Below, piece by piece: positions 51,507 to 62,578 of a stretch of DNA of 64,000 nucleotides. The translations under genes and the position numbers were made by a program. Under the pieces are notes generated by a model. The model made no database searches. It saw nothing but the letters and a program-made list of their open reading frames with translations, and was not told where the DNA came from. This stretch comes from Linepithema humile (taxonomy: Eukaryota > Arthropoda > Insecta > Hymenoptera > Formicidae): the NCBI RefSeq assembly GCF_040581485.1, contig NC_090129.1, forward strand, positions 30,160,764 to 30,224,763. Direction: 5' to 3'. Position 1 is the stretch's first letter, and every line of letters starts with the position of its first letter.

Positions 51507-51935
51507 CTTGTGTGAAACCAGAGAGAAATCTGAGAAGGGCCATACTGCCATTTTTCGTATGACGCTTTTACTAGACCGTACACTAGCGGCGCGTAAATCC
51601 ATTTTACAGCCTGCCTGGAACTACATGGCCACATCCATTTTCCGGGATGGTAAAAGAGCCCTGTAGTGGGATTCTGTGACCTGAACGATGTCGTTATGGT
51701 ATCGTTGCGCAAGTTTTTTGTATCATGTAATAGCTGCGCAACGATACCATAACGACATCGTCAACATTACAGAATCCCGCTACTGGTTGGTTCATGTCCG
51801 TGTTACATCCATTTTCCGGAATGGTAAGAGAGATGCGAACTCGAGCTCCATGCAACAGGCAACGTGAAGGGCAGGGTCCCCACCATACGAGCACCACACA
51901 AGCGAGAACGTCACGCGTCCGTGTGTGTTCGGCCG
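51507..51935. repeat. Left arm of a long inverted repeat (interrupted)
   Basis: Reads as the reverse complement of 52335-52635 apart from scattered substitutions and one block of about 120 bases (51663-51784) found only here. The arm ends at GTTCGGCCG (51927-51935). A minus-strand open frame (51476-51712) crosses it and encodes almost the same peptide as the right-arm frame. The repeat class is unknown; a DNA-transposon-derived foldback is my inference. Confidence 0.75.
51663..51784. mobile_element. Nested hairpin MITE with a matching empty site in the other arm
   Basis: The insert begins GTAGTGGGATTCTGT and ends ACAGAATCCCGCTAC. A 25-base core (GATGTCGTTATGGTATCGTT plus GCGCA) occurs at both sides of a loop of about 25 bases, so the whole element folds into one stem. 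The other arm of the long inverted repeat reads straight through (the reverse complement of 52480-52500 joins AGAGCCCT to GGTTGG), which shows the unoccupied site. A target duplication is unclear: CT or nothing. Confidence 0.8.
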
Positions 51936-52334
51936 TTCGGTCGACACAGCGTACGATAAATGTTAAGAACCAAGCGTTTCTAGGTAGTTTTCCACCAAGA
52001 GACACAAGCGACACAAAAGTATTATTCTCTCTGTTGCTCATTGAATATCGAACAAAGACAGAGTGATACTTGTGTCGATTTGTGTCAACTTGTGTCCTTT
52101 GCTGGAAAACAACCCTAATCGAGTAAGGCGAGTCGCGCTAGAATATTAAACATCACGCGTTCGAGGCCTGCTTTTTGCAACTTTTTTCCGCATTTCCGCT
52201 TTTCTTTCTAACTGTGCACAATCAAATAAATAATTAGATAATGTTTTTTTGCTAAAAAATATTATTTTATATTTATTAAAAATATTTGCATATGTTAAAT
52301 TAATAACTCTAGAAAAAAATACTGAATATATTTA

Positions 52335-52635
52335 CGGCCGAACACACACGGACGCGTGACGTTCTCGCTTGTGTGGTGCTCGTATGGTGGGGGCCCTGCC
52401 CCTCACGTTGCCTGTTGCATGGAGCTCGAGTTCGCATCTCTCTTACCATCCCGGAAAATGGATGTAACACGGACATGAACCAACCAGGGCTCTTTTACCA
52501 TCTCGGAAAATGGATGTGGCCATGTAGTTCCAGGCAGGCTGTAAAATGGATTTACGCGCCGCTAGTGTATGGCCTAGTAAAAGCGTCGTACGAAAAACGG
52601 CACCGTGGCCCCTCTCAGGTTTCTCTCTGGTGAAA
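52335..52635. repeat. Right arm of a long inverted repeat (uninterrupted)
   Basis: Reverse-complement copy of the left arm at 51507-51935, lacking the nested hairpin element. The plus-strand frame 52373-52633 covers most of it. The arms are separated by about 400 bases of unrelated AT-rich sequence. Confidence 0.75.
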
Positions 52636-52846
52636 CGTGTGTGTATTGCTTGATGTATCTAGTCACATGTTGGAAATATGCAGATAGACCCTAAACCTAA
52701 TAAAATCAATAAAACTATCATTATTTGCGTACCAATCACAATGTAAGAATATAAGGTGATTTCACGGCAACAAATTTTTGTGATTTTCCTGTCATTGTTC
52801 CACATTGAACCGCTAGGTGGCTACGTATATATTGAAGGACTTTAAA

Positions 52847-52877
<31 letters not shown>

Positions 52878-54187
52878 TTTATTGTCCTGCGGAACTTAAT
52901 TATAAATATTCATTTTCTTAAAGAAACTTAATTTTCTATAAAGACTGAAATACATTATTAATTATTTTTTCTGCAAATTTAACTAAGAATAATTTGTTAT
53001 AAAAAAATAAAAAAATATTTTGTTAGTAATATATATTTTTATACACAATGTTAAAAGTTTTATTTTAAAAAATTTGTATTATTTAGGACTATGATTATAT
53101 ATAGATGTGCTTTAGAGATTCATCATCTATCCTTTTCTATCCACATCTTCTATCCTTTTTTACTTGGGATCTTGCACCAACGTGACATCTTGTGTGACAT
53201 GCCTTAACTATGACATCTTGATCACAGATTTATTGATAGAATACAATGGTCGTGAAATTACCTTATATTCTTACACCGTGGTACCAATAGTCGGTTTGAG
53301 AAAGAAAGAGAAGAGGTTACATAGTACGGCTACAGAGGTCATTCAGAGGTATTTAAAACCTTCATTCTTTATTCTTCCAAGACCGGAACATTGTGCACTC
53401 TGGAAAAAGAATGCAAACTAAAACGCAACAAAATAATAAGAGCCTATAAAATTATATCTGCAAAAATAAAAATATGTTTAATAATAAATTAAATTATATT
53501 TTGAAATCTACCTGTTGTCAGCTTTTGTATCATGTTACTGTAATGAATAAATTAATTTAATTTTATCATTTAAACGACACTTAAAAATTAATAATTAATA
53601 TTTATAATTATTTTTTAATTAATTCAACGCACAATGATCACAATTGCATGAGATTGTTCAACAATTTGCTATTGCAAATGTTTGCGTAAATATTTTATTG
53701 TTTTCCACATCGAAAATTAGCATTAATTATCGCAATGCAAATGTTGAAATTTTTTTCTCTTGTATAAAAAAATTATTTCTTTAATTCTTTAAACAATAAT
53801 ATTTGCGATTGTAAATCGTGTTCTTAAAATACATTTGCAATTCGCTTGACAAAAAGTCCGCCGTTTTAGCAATATAAAACCTAGCAAAAGAAGTTTAAAT
53901 GAAATGGGAGTTATTCTTTATGCAGTATTCGTCCTGCGCCAGTATCTTTGAGACAAAAGGAAAGTTCTTAATAACACTTCGCAATTCGTGAATAGCGCGT
54001 ACGGTCTTGACACAGAAAAGGGGGAAAGCGTAGAAATCTCCGTAAAGAAAAGAGATGAGACTACACGCTTTACGCATTTCCTGGCTGAGACAAGACTTGG
54101 CTCTTAAGCGGACGCGACAACACGCTGTATAAATGGTGCGCGAAGTGCGTGCTGCCGTTTTAGTCTTTTTTACGGAGTAGAAGGAGG
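52636..54187. other. Intergenic AT-rich DNA
   Basis: Contains a TA microsatellite at about 52847-52873 and otherwise AT-rich DNA. The open frame at 53164-53421 starts with a non-ATG codon, and I recognise nothing in it. The right end holds the promoter of the secreted-protein gene. Confidence 0.5.
54128..54133 (+). promoter_or_regulatory. TATA box of the secreted-protein gene
   Basis: TATAAA in the context GTATAAATGG, 55 bases upstream of the ATG at 54188, places a start site near 54158. The flanking DNA is GC-rich compared with the region to its left. Confidence 0.5.
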
Positions 54188-55900
54188 ATGGCCGTCGTCG
54201 ACAAAATCATTGTCTGCCTGGTAACGAAAGTTCCGAAACATCTCCGTGAACATTTCGCGACTCGGTGCATTGTGACGCGGTGACGTACAATAATATCAGT
54301 GTAAATCTTAGCTTAAATAAAATAACGATAAAGTACGGCGATTTTATGATAGAATGCGTATTAATGCGATGCTAATCAAAATGTGAAATTTTTCCATTAT
54401 TATAATATTGTACCCCAACTTGTTAATAACTTTAATAATTAAACATTTAAAGATTGTAAAGCCTTCCACAAAAAATTCCGAAATTGATCTAATAGTTTCA
54501 AAAACTATTATTGATATCGTGAACTTGGTCGTCGTATATTTTTGCTCAGAGTGCTTGAGTGCATCGACCCTGGTCCGAAAACAAATCTGGCATTGTGCCG
54601 CTGCTCTAAGCACTGATCTGTATAACGGCACGACAAGAATGCGTTTCTGAAAGACAAACAAATACGCTAACAGACATCCCCTCGTGTAAATGTAGGTGAC
54701 ACGCGTCTGCCTGACGAGTGCCATATTAGTGGGCAAGGCATCTTTGGATCCAAATATACCGCGTCCGTGGCATAGTTATCTGCCGACTACGAGCGCTCCG
54801 TTTCCGAAACATCCGAATCATCAGTACGATAATCATGCAACCGACAGCGAACTCGAGAAGCTTGCGTCCTCCAGAGATCTACAGGCAAAACGTCCAATGG
54901 GACTGCAATCTGCATCAACTTTGAATAATCACAAGCAAAAGTTGCAAACAAGCCCTCAAAGGTATTAACACTCTATCATTTGTTATACAATTATGTGAAA
55001 ATTTAGAATGATGAAGAAATTAGTAAATGTATTTATATGCAAAATATAAAGAGATATTTTGAAAGTCTTGTACAAAGCTTCAACGAAATATTTTAAATAA
55101 TGTTCGATTTTTTCTTAGCAAGCAATCCAGAAATCATCGCAAGTTTTAAACTTTTAGCAATAAATCTCTTTCCCAATAATTCTCAAATAAGATTTATAAA
55201 TCTAATATATAAATAAAATTTTGAAATATAACCGAAAATACTTTGTCAGATTGCAAAATATCTTTTAGATTGACAGGATTACAAAATATAATACATATTG
55301 ACTAGTCAAGATGAGAAATCTCGCGGATTTTCTCGTAAAAATTGCACGTACTATGTATATCCTCATACATACATATCCTCTTTTCGGCATTTGACAAGGT
55401 TCCCCGTGGAAATTCACCAGAACGACGTTTGGCTTTCGGCGACAGTGCCAAGAACATCGTCATCGCCTCCGCCGCCAACGACGACGACGACGACGACGAC
55501 GATGTTATCGGGACCACGAGGTGTCCGGGGATATCAGAATATTGAGGTGCTTGACGAATATCTGACGGAGGAGTTGGATGACAGTAAACTACCATATCGT
55601 GAGAAAGCAGAGTCGACGGCGTACTACTATCATCGCAGGCCGCAAGACCTAACGGCGGCCATCAAGGCCCTCGATCGCTTCTTGAGCCGTACCCTGAATG
55701 ACGACAGCTACAACAGCAAGCTACATCCACCACCCAATCCCATTTTAGCCCTCATCCTGTCCCGATACGGGCGCTACGTGCCCGGAACGCGAAACCCCCG
55801 CGTCTACGCGTACATGGCAGTGAACAATATTCACAACCACCAGCCGTTCGGCAAGTATAAATACGAGCACGACGAGGAACCAATTTATGTAGTGAGATAA
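54188..55900 (+). CDS. Unrecognised secreted protein, three exons, 266 residues
   Basis: I do not recognise the family. Exon 1 is 54188-54220 (11 codons, donor GTAACG). Exon 2 is 54696-54961 after TGTAG, with donor GTATTA. Exon 3 is 55399-55900 after GACAAG; phases 0 and 2 fit. Exons 1 and 2 together form a signal peptide: MAVVDKIIVCL joined to VTRVCLTSAILVGKA. The mature part starts near SLDPNIPRPWHSY. It has a Pro/Thr repeat (four Pro, eight Thr, from a CGA/ACG run), then a polar helix with AIKALDRFLSRTLND at about residues 190-204. A C-terminal part follows with PPPNPILALILSRYGRYVPG, and the end is Tyr-rich (KYKYEHDEEPIYVVR). Basic pairs are few, so a neuropeptide precursor is only one possibility; ILSRYGR could yield an amidated RY peptide if cleaved. 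The splice sites at exon 3 are weaker than elsewhere. Confidence 0.6.
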
Positions 55901-55980
55901 CAATTATACCTATTGAATATTTGTAAATTTAGTTTAAAAATACTCTAATGCAGACAAAATATATAAGAGAAATTGCGAAA

Positions 55981-56162
55981 ATTTTCCATCTTTTCTATTT
56001 TGCGACCGACTAATTTATACGAAAAATACCGAAAACAGGTCAATTCTCAAAGGTTGCTCTCGAGGGGATCTATTTCGTCCCTCTCGAAAACAAAATTAAC
56101 CCGTTTTGCTATTTTTCGCACAAATTAGTCGGTCGAAAAAAAAACGAAGTGGAAAGTTTTCC
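55981..56162. repeat. Inverted-repeat hairpin downstream of the secreted-protein gene
   Basis: Arms at 55981-56040 and 56101-56162 are reverse complements with some mismatches. The best block is GCGACCGACTAATTT (56002-56016) against AAATTAGTCGGTCG (56122-56135). It probably lies in the 3' untranslated region or just beyond and looks like a small MITE. Confidence 0.7.
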
Positions 56163-56385
56163 TTGGTAATTTCCTCACTCTGAAAAATAATGATAAGTAG
56201 TTTTAGCTGGAATTTTTCCATCATTAGAGTAGATATATCCGACTATGTGATAAATATAACAATGTATGAAGAAATATAACAGGCAAGCGAAATATTTCTT
56301 ACATGCATATTCCGTTGTCGTCATGCTCCGAGATTCTGAAATGTGCTTTATGAGAACGTGCTTTATGCATGCGCGCAATATGTGT

Positions 56386-56391
56386 AATAAA
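56386..56391 (+). terminator. Possible poly(A) signal
   Basis: AATAAA on the plus strand about 490 bases after the secreted-protein stop codon. An A-rich run at 56440-56453 follows. This is weak evidence in AT-rich DNA. Confidence 0.2.
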
Positions 56392-56628
56392 ATAGTAAAT
56401 AACATCTAGTAGAATACAGTTAATATCAAGTTGTATCTAAAAAAAAAAAAAAAATTATTGATTCTTGATTCTATCTCAATTTTTTACGGAAAAAAAAATT
56501 CATAATGTGAAAAATATAAATTTATCGATAAAAAGATTAGTTTTAACTCCAGTAAAGTGTAAATTCTGCTGCGGAAGTCGAAGGAGAAATTTACGCGGTA
56601 GAAAATTAATACAACAATTCCGAGTATC

Positions 56629-56886
56629 GTGCTTATTAGACGTGGGACGACGTTCAGGCGTTTGTTTCCCCACACCGCGGTACTCGAACTTATAAAAATA
56701 TTAGCCGTACCTATCCTCGCCCACGGCGTAATTTGTCCCATAGCCATTCACAAAGGCATAACGATGCCCATCAAGGCCCTCGGCCGCTTCCTGCGCGGGA
56801 CCCTGAACGACCGTAGCAGCCGTTCTCCGCAGCGCAAACTGCGTCCGTCGGTCAATCTCGCGTTAAACGCTGCTGACCGTGCTTAG
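56629..56886 (+). pseudogene. Partial copy of the last exon of the secreted-protein gene
   Basis: The segment around 56763-56825 reads MPIKALGRFLRGTLNDRSS, clearly related to AAIKALDRFLSRTLNDDSY of the upstream gene, and the DNA blocks CATCAAGGCCCTCG and ACCCTGAA are shared. Beyond this the copy diverges and stops at 56886. The part before it is hydrophobic (LIKILAVPILAHGVICPIAI) and unlike the parent. I see no start exon. It may be a decayed tandem duplicate, or the last exon of a diverged paralogue whose other exons I missed. The conserved helix suggests that part is under constraint in at least one copy. Confidence 0.45.
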
Positions 56887-59551
56887 ACACGGTACGTATA
56901 TATTCCCAACGCTCGCTTCTATTTGCTCGCGATCAAGAGAATCGATGTCTTTAGAAAATTTCATCGAACTTAAACAACTTACAGCCGACTCTACGTTGAA
57001 TTGGTTGGCAAATAACCGAGCATCCTTCCCCACGTGCGCACGCGCACGTTCCTTTTCTATTTTTCCTACCTTCTTAATAATCTTCGGCGATATTACGTTA
57101 GCATTATAATCGTCTTGCAACGAACACACTGTAATTAACAGAATGAATCTTTAGAAAGCGCTATTAATGGAATCCTTAACTCGCCGTCGAGATGTCTGAC
57201 AACTAGACGGTTAATCGATATCGCACCGAATTTATCCTTGAATCTATTCACAATCGGATTTTACAGCGGGTTAATTGGAGTAGTTGGAGAAGCCGCTCGA
57301 GAAACTCCGATTAAGCAGTAAACTACTCTCATTACACCTTCCTGTCTCTCCGCCAGTCTCAGTAGGTGCCCTCGCCTTGCTTGAGCATTTATCTTAACCG
57401 CGTATTGCAATCGTACTTCTTGGCGGTACACGCGCAATTATAAAACAATTATCGTCGATTGCACCTAATTCGACGAAATGCGCCGCAGCACCGTGGTGAC
57501 AATTGCGAAAACAACTTTTATCGCGGAAGTAAATGTACGTCGGAATAAATACGTGATACAGATTCGACCTACATCACAAATTTCACATTTACCCTTGACG
57601 AGCATTGTGCAAACTCGGTTGTAATACACATCGCGATTAATATTCTAGACCTATCATGTATTCAAATATAAATACACCATCCGGATACGTATCTATTCGT
57701 ACCACAAGATTATTCCATGAATAAATGTTGAATTAGACCGTGAATATAATGTACACGCGGACACACATGTCATCCGGATACGCGAATATCCATTTGCATC
57801 GTCGATTTAGTCAATAATTATAAATACATACATATACGTCAAATTGCCCTACATATGTTTTCATTTGCATTAATAATATGTACAATATTGTAAATTCGGA
57901 CGTTGGAAAACGCGAAATCAACGGCGATGCGCGCAACGCGCTCCAAGAACAAATGTTTAACGGAATCACGAAGTGTTTCAACAGGATCTAACAGAGAAGG
58001 ATAAGGACACCGTGAACTTGGGTAGTGTTGTTGCCACAGGTCGTTCAATCTCGCCACGAAGCCGGTGTTCGCCGCGAGATCATAAAACGGACAACGGTGC
58101 GCTTAAGTGACGCTTGATTGCCTTTCGTCCGCTAGGAAAGCAGATTGTCGGAAAATTGTGTTTTCCGTAACGGCTCGCCATCGAGATTTACGGAGGCGAA
58201 ATCGGCAAACCTTAATAACACCGCCAGATACCGGCATCCTGTATATACTCGAGATTAGCCGATAATACGCACATAGCCGCCGCGATATCTTTCGATTCTC
58301 TTCGAGACTACGTTGCATCCGTATTGGATTATCCGTTATCGATATCGCGAAAGAGACGAGGTCGTCGAACTTTGGAGAAAAGTATTGCGAGAGCAGTGTG
58401 CATTGGGCGAATTCTATTATAAATCCGTGAACAATTCGCGACAGCGACGTCGAAATGCAGTTTCTCGTCCTCCCCCTTAAACAATCACGTCGCGAGCGTC
58501 TTTGCATTATTTAAATCATACGACAATGATGAATATTTTATACCGAAAGTCGCAACAACAGCGGCAAGCACGCGCGGAATCGTGAAACGAGGCCCTCGTC
58601 ACGCTCGCGCCACGCTGAATTTCGCGCATCTCTTTCCTTTAATAGTCAGAATGATATCTGAGAGCAGAATAGATAAAGCGGCTCATTCATCATTCCAGGC
58701 GGGAGACGTGCAAATTTTCTCGCGTTTCTTTCCCTCCCCTGTAATTCCCGCGCTCTGCTTTAGGCACTTCGCGTTAGAACAGCTATAGGCTACGCGAGTT
58801 CCCCTTTCCCCGTCGCGCCCGCGACTCTTCGGGGTTCAAATCAAACCCCGTGATGAAAAAAGGCGACGGTAAAGCAGTGGGAATAAAATATGAGAAATAC
58901 GTTTCCTCGAGGCATACGATTCATTTTACCGATCCTTCCACTGCCTTCGCGCGGCTGCAAAAAGAAAACGAAAGGAGCAGCGGGAGAAAAAAGACTCGAG
59001 ACGGCACGTGGTATTAATTCGTCACGTTAAATTTTCTTTTCTTCTCGTCGCTGAAACTTAAAATTTTTATATATTTTTCAGCACTTTATATATATCAAGA
59101 TAAAATATAAATTTAATCTCAATTAAATTATCCATCACAATGTTTTCATTCATGTTTTCACACAATTATATATTACAAGCAGTGATAATAATGCGATAAA
59201 CTTTTGGAAAATTTTTGCCCTGTTTTCCGTATCTTTTCTTCACCGCAAATTAACGGATCGCTTAGTATTCCATCACGACATTTTATGATGGAATCTCGAG
59301 TTTCTTCTCCCTATCTCGCGATGCGAGTAACGATACTTTAATAGTAGACTTTTGGACCCGGGCAGTATTCCGGGCATCACCACCATGTTGGCGCCTTATC
59401 AAATTCTTGTACGAAACTCTGGGAAATCGCGGAATGACGAAGCACAAAGCGTCCTGAGCGAGATATATCGTATCGGGTTCTGGGCACCGCATCCATACGT
59501 ACTACCTGCTGCCAATACCGATCAACTCCGCATCGGCTCTCTCACCCCCCT

Positions 59552-59554
<3 letters not shown>

Positions 59555-59594
<40 letters not shown>
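59555..59594. repeat. CT microsatellite
   Basis: About twenty CT units. The open frames across it on both strands (Ser-Leu and Arg-Glu repeats) are artefacts of the repeat. Confidence 0.9.
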
Positions 59595-59601
<7 letters not shown>

Positions 59602-61642
59602 CTTCTCTCTGCCAAAAGCAGAGGAGAACAGTAACTATTGAAATTTCGATCGAGCACAGTTCCGATACATCGGTGGCTTTTCAAAGCCCGAGAGGACCAA
59701 CGTCCGATTTGTCTCCGAATCGCGCATTTCATTCTACGTTTCCTCGTCCATCGTGCCAGTTCTCGTGTATGAATGCGGTTACACGCGTCCATCAGAACTG
59801 ATTTAAGGCTACCTCCATCATCGCAGCTACAAAGAGTTGCAGACAAAAAAAGAACGTGTAAAAAGTTTAGCCGTGAAAAACTTTACGTGGCATTATTCTC
59901 GTTACACTTTCTATGTTTTTCTTGTTATTTTTAATATGCATAAATTAATTAATATACATACATATATATAGAATACATTTCAAAACTTTCAATATTCTTT
60001 TTAAATATATTTTTTCGACCGATAGAAAATCAATTTTTTAACAATGTTTTAATTAGATATAATCTTCTGATATAAGTTATTAATTTCTACCAATATATTT
60101 TTGTAATTATACTTTGCAAATTAAGATAAGATTGTTACAAAGTTTATCTAAAACAGGAAAATAAATTATATTTTGTCACATATTCGACTATAAAATTTAT
60201 ATCGCCAAAATTCCTTTATTTAATCGTTTATAACTAAAATATAATTCTAATAAATTATCTCAATGTTTCTTACAATAATTTGTTGAAAAAGTCTGATAGT
60301 TCTGAGATATATCTCTATCCAAAATCGAGTCTCTACGCAAAAACCTCAAAGTACCAAAAACCTTCGTTTCGCAAAAGGCTCCAACACGATCGCAACCTCT
60401 CTTGACGTATATCCGCCTTTATCCGCCTTCAGGAATTGAGGTGGCTGATAAATGTATGAGGAACAAAGAGCGACTCATCGAATGAACCGAGCGATTTTTG
60501 AACAATCTGCTACGCGTAGGTACCTGTTCGACAATTCGTATCGGCTTACTCGACGCATCGACGTGCGGCCAATCGGCACAGCGCGGGGAATAACAGATCT
60601 GTCTAAACGGTGCGACGGTGTCCGTTACCCGTCAAAAAACGGCTGAAACGTTTGTCGCTTTTGCCACAGTACTCTGTGACTCTTCATTCATCGATATTAC
60701 AGAATTCTTTTACAGTTAAACCGAAGGGCTTCAAACGCGTTAAGTCAAAACTTTATGGATGAAAAAAATTGAAAGGCTATAAATTGTTAGTGGAACATAA
60801 TACACTTTTGTGCAGAAAGCGGCTTATTCTTTGATGCTTCAGCTTTAAAAAAAAAAAGATATTTATTTCAAACTGCGTAGTGAAGTTATGAAACCCTGCA
60901 GTTGTAACATAGCTAAATGAAGTACGATGAAGTAGATATTACGCGGTAATGTAGTAGTAAATATTTATTACGTGCACCGAAATAGAGATTCCCTCGCGCA
61001 CGATACACAACGTACATGTATAATTACATAATACGATTTAATTACCATTAAACCGTAATAAACGTAATGTGTTATGCATGATGCAAACTGCAGATATAAC
61101 AAACTCTACGTGCGATAACGGGCGGTAGTAAATAGAAGCTATGGAATCGGCGCTAAAGAAACTCGTAAAATTCGAAACTGAATTGCGGCCGGAGTTCAAC
61201 AAAGTGCGAACCGGGTTGTAGCAGCGCGATCGACCGATTCTTACTCTTCACGTCGCGGTGAGACGAATATAATTGTGCCGCGGTCGCCACGCGGCGCGAA
61301 CGCGTTAAAGTTTACGCGCGCGGTCGCCACCGCGACCTTTAAATCGCGCCTCTTCCTTTCTCTCGCGAACGAGGGAATTCTCGTGGGGTGATTTAACGCC
61401 AAGGCGAGTCGAGAAAAAAGAGTGGAAATAAACTCGAGAGATTCCACACGTGACGCGGCCGAGTAGCCACTCGGTTTTTCGCGCGGGCACACTCGTGCAC
61501 GGCAAGCTCAATTGCGAGGGCAATGAAAAGTGCTCCGCGGAATGTTGCGCGAGGGTAGGTGTTCGGAGTTCAACAACGAAGAGAATACCGTCGGCTCCCT
61601 TCGCGGTCGCGGTTACGACAACCCGGTCGCGATTCACGTAAA

Positions 61643-61663
61643 AGAGAGAGAGAGAGAGAGAGA
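61643..61663. repeat. GA microsatellite in a CpG-rich block
   Basis: About ten GA units. In insects such tracts can bind GAGA-type factors in promoters; no gene start is assigned here. Confidence 0.7.
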
Positions 61664-62539
61664 AAAGCCGTAAAGAGAACGCACGCACCTTCCTCCTTCT
61701 CCGAGCTCCCCGTACCATGTTTATAATTGTTGCGCTCTCCTCCCTCGCTTCTTTGTCAGAAAAGACTCTCGAGGTTAGCCGTTCCTTCGTCTTCCGACCG
61801 CCACTCCGCCACTCCCGAGCCTCTTCAGCGATGTATTCCCGAGATACATGGAGCGAGACGGAAAATTAGTCCGCGGATAGTAAAGCGGCGGTCCCATACC
61901 CTCGCTTTCTCTACCGGGTGGTTTAACGCCGACGAAAAAGTCGCCCCGAGGGAAAAGTGTGCGCCTGCACTTTATTCCCTTCTTGCAGCGTTTCATGCTT
62001 CTCAAGACGATGCTCGCTCTTTCTTACGAACGCTGAGCGTACGGTGAAAATTAACGCCGCTGGTAGTGTGCTCGATTTATTCATTATGTCCGTATTTCAA
62101 TCATTATAATTAACAATTAAAATTCTTTGCAGGAATGAATCTTTAGAACTGAGAATTATACGTTTCATGTAAAGTTGTAATTATAAACAGAAAAATATAT
62201 TCCATCAAAATTTAATATAGGTACTTTGAAATAAATAAAAGCTTACTCTAATTATCGCTTTGAAAAAAATACTAAATAAATTAACAAAAATGGCGAGCAA
62301 AAATTATAATAAATAATTCAACGGAAGCGACAAAAACAGATAGACATTTCGCAGTCCACCTCTCCGGATCTCCCAGAGTTAACGGCATTCCCGTGGAATT
62401 TGCGAGGCGCGCGAATTTATCTGTCTCGACGCGCACGACGCAGTGAGTTATATCAAGATTTATAACGGCGTCGTGTCGGGGAACTCTCTCGAAGACATCG
62501 GACGTCGGCGCTTATTTATTCGGCAAGGCCGTGCAAGGG

Positions 62540-62578
62540 CGACGCCGCCGCCGCCGTCGCCGCCGCCACCGCCGCTCG
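62540..62578. repeat. GCC-type trinucleotide repeat
   Basis: An imperfect CCG/CCGT repeat in CpG-rich DNA. It would encode Pro in one plus-strand frame, but no supported exon covers it. Confidence 0.7.

Noticed and set aside
53164..53421. 85-codon plus-strand frame with paired cysteines
   Set aside because: It starts at a non-ATG codon in repeat-like, AT-rich DNA, and I recognise no family.
58830..58850. GGGGTTCAAATCAAACCCC, tRNA T-arm-like
   Set aside because: The loop is too long for a T-arm, and no acceptor stem or A box is found at the right distance.
59352..59801. 149-codon frame and an opposite 114-codon frame
   Set aside because: Both run through the CT microsatellite; the Ser-Leu or Arg-Glu stretch is repeat-derived.
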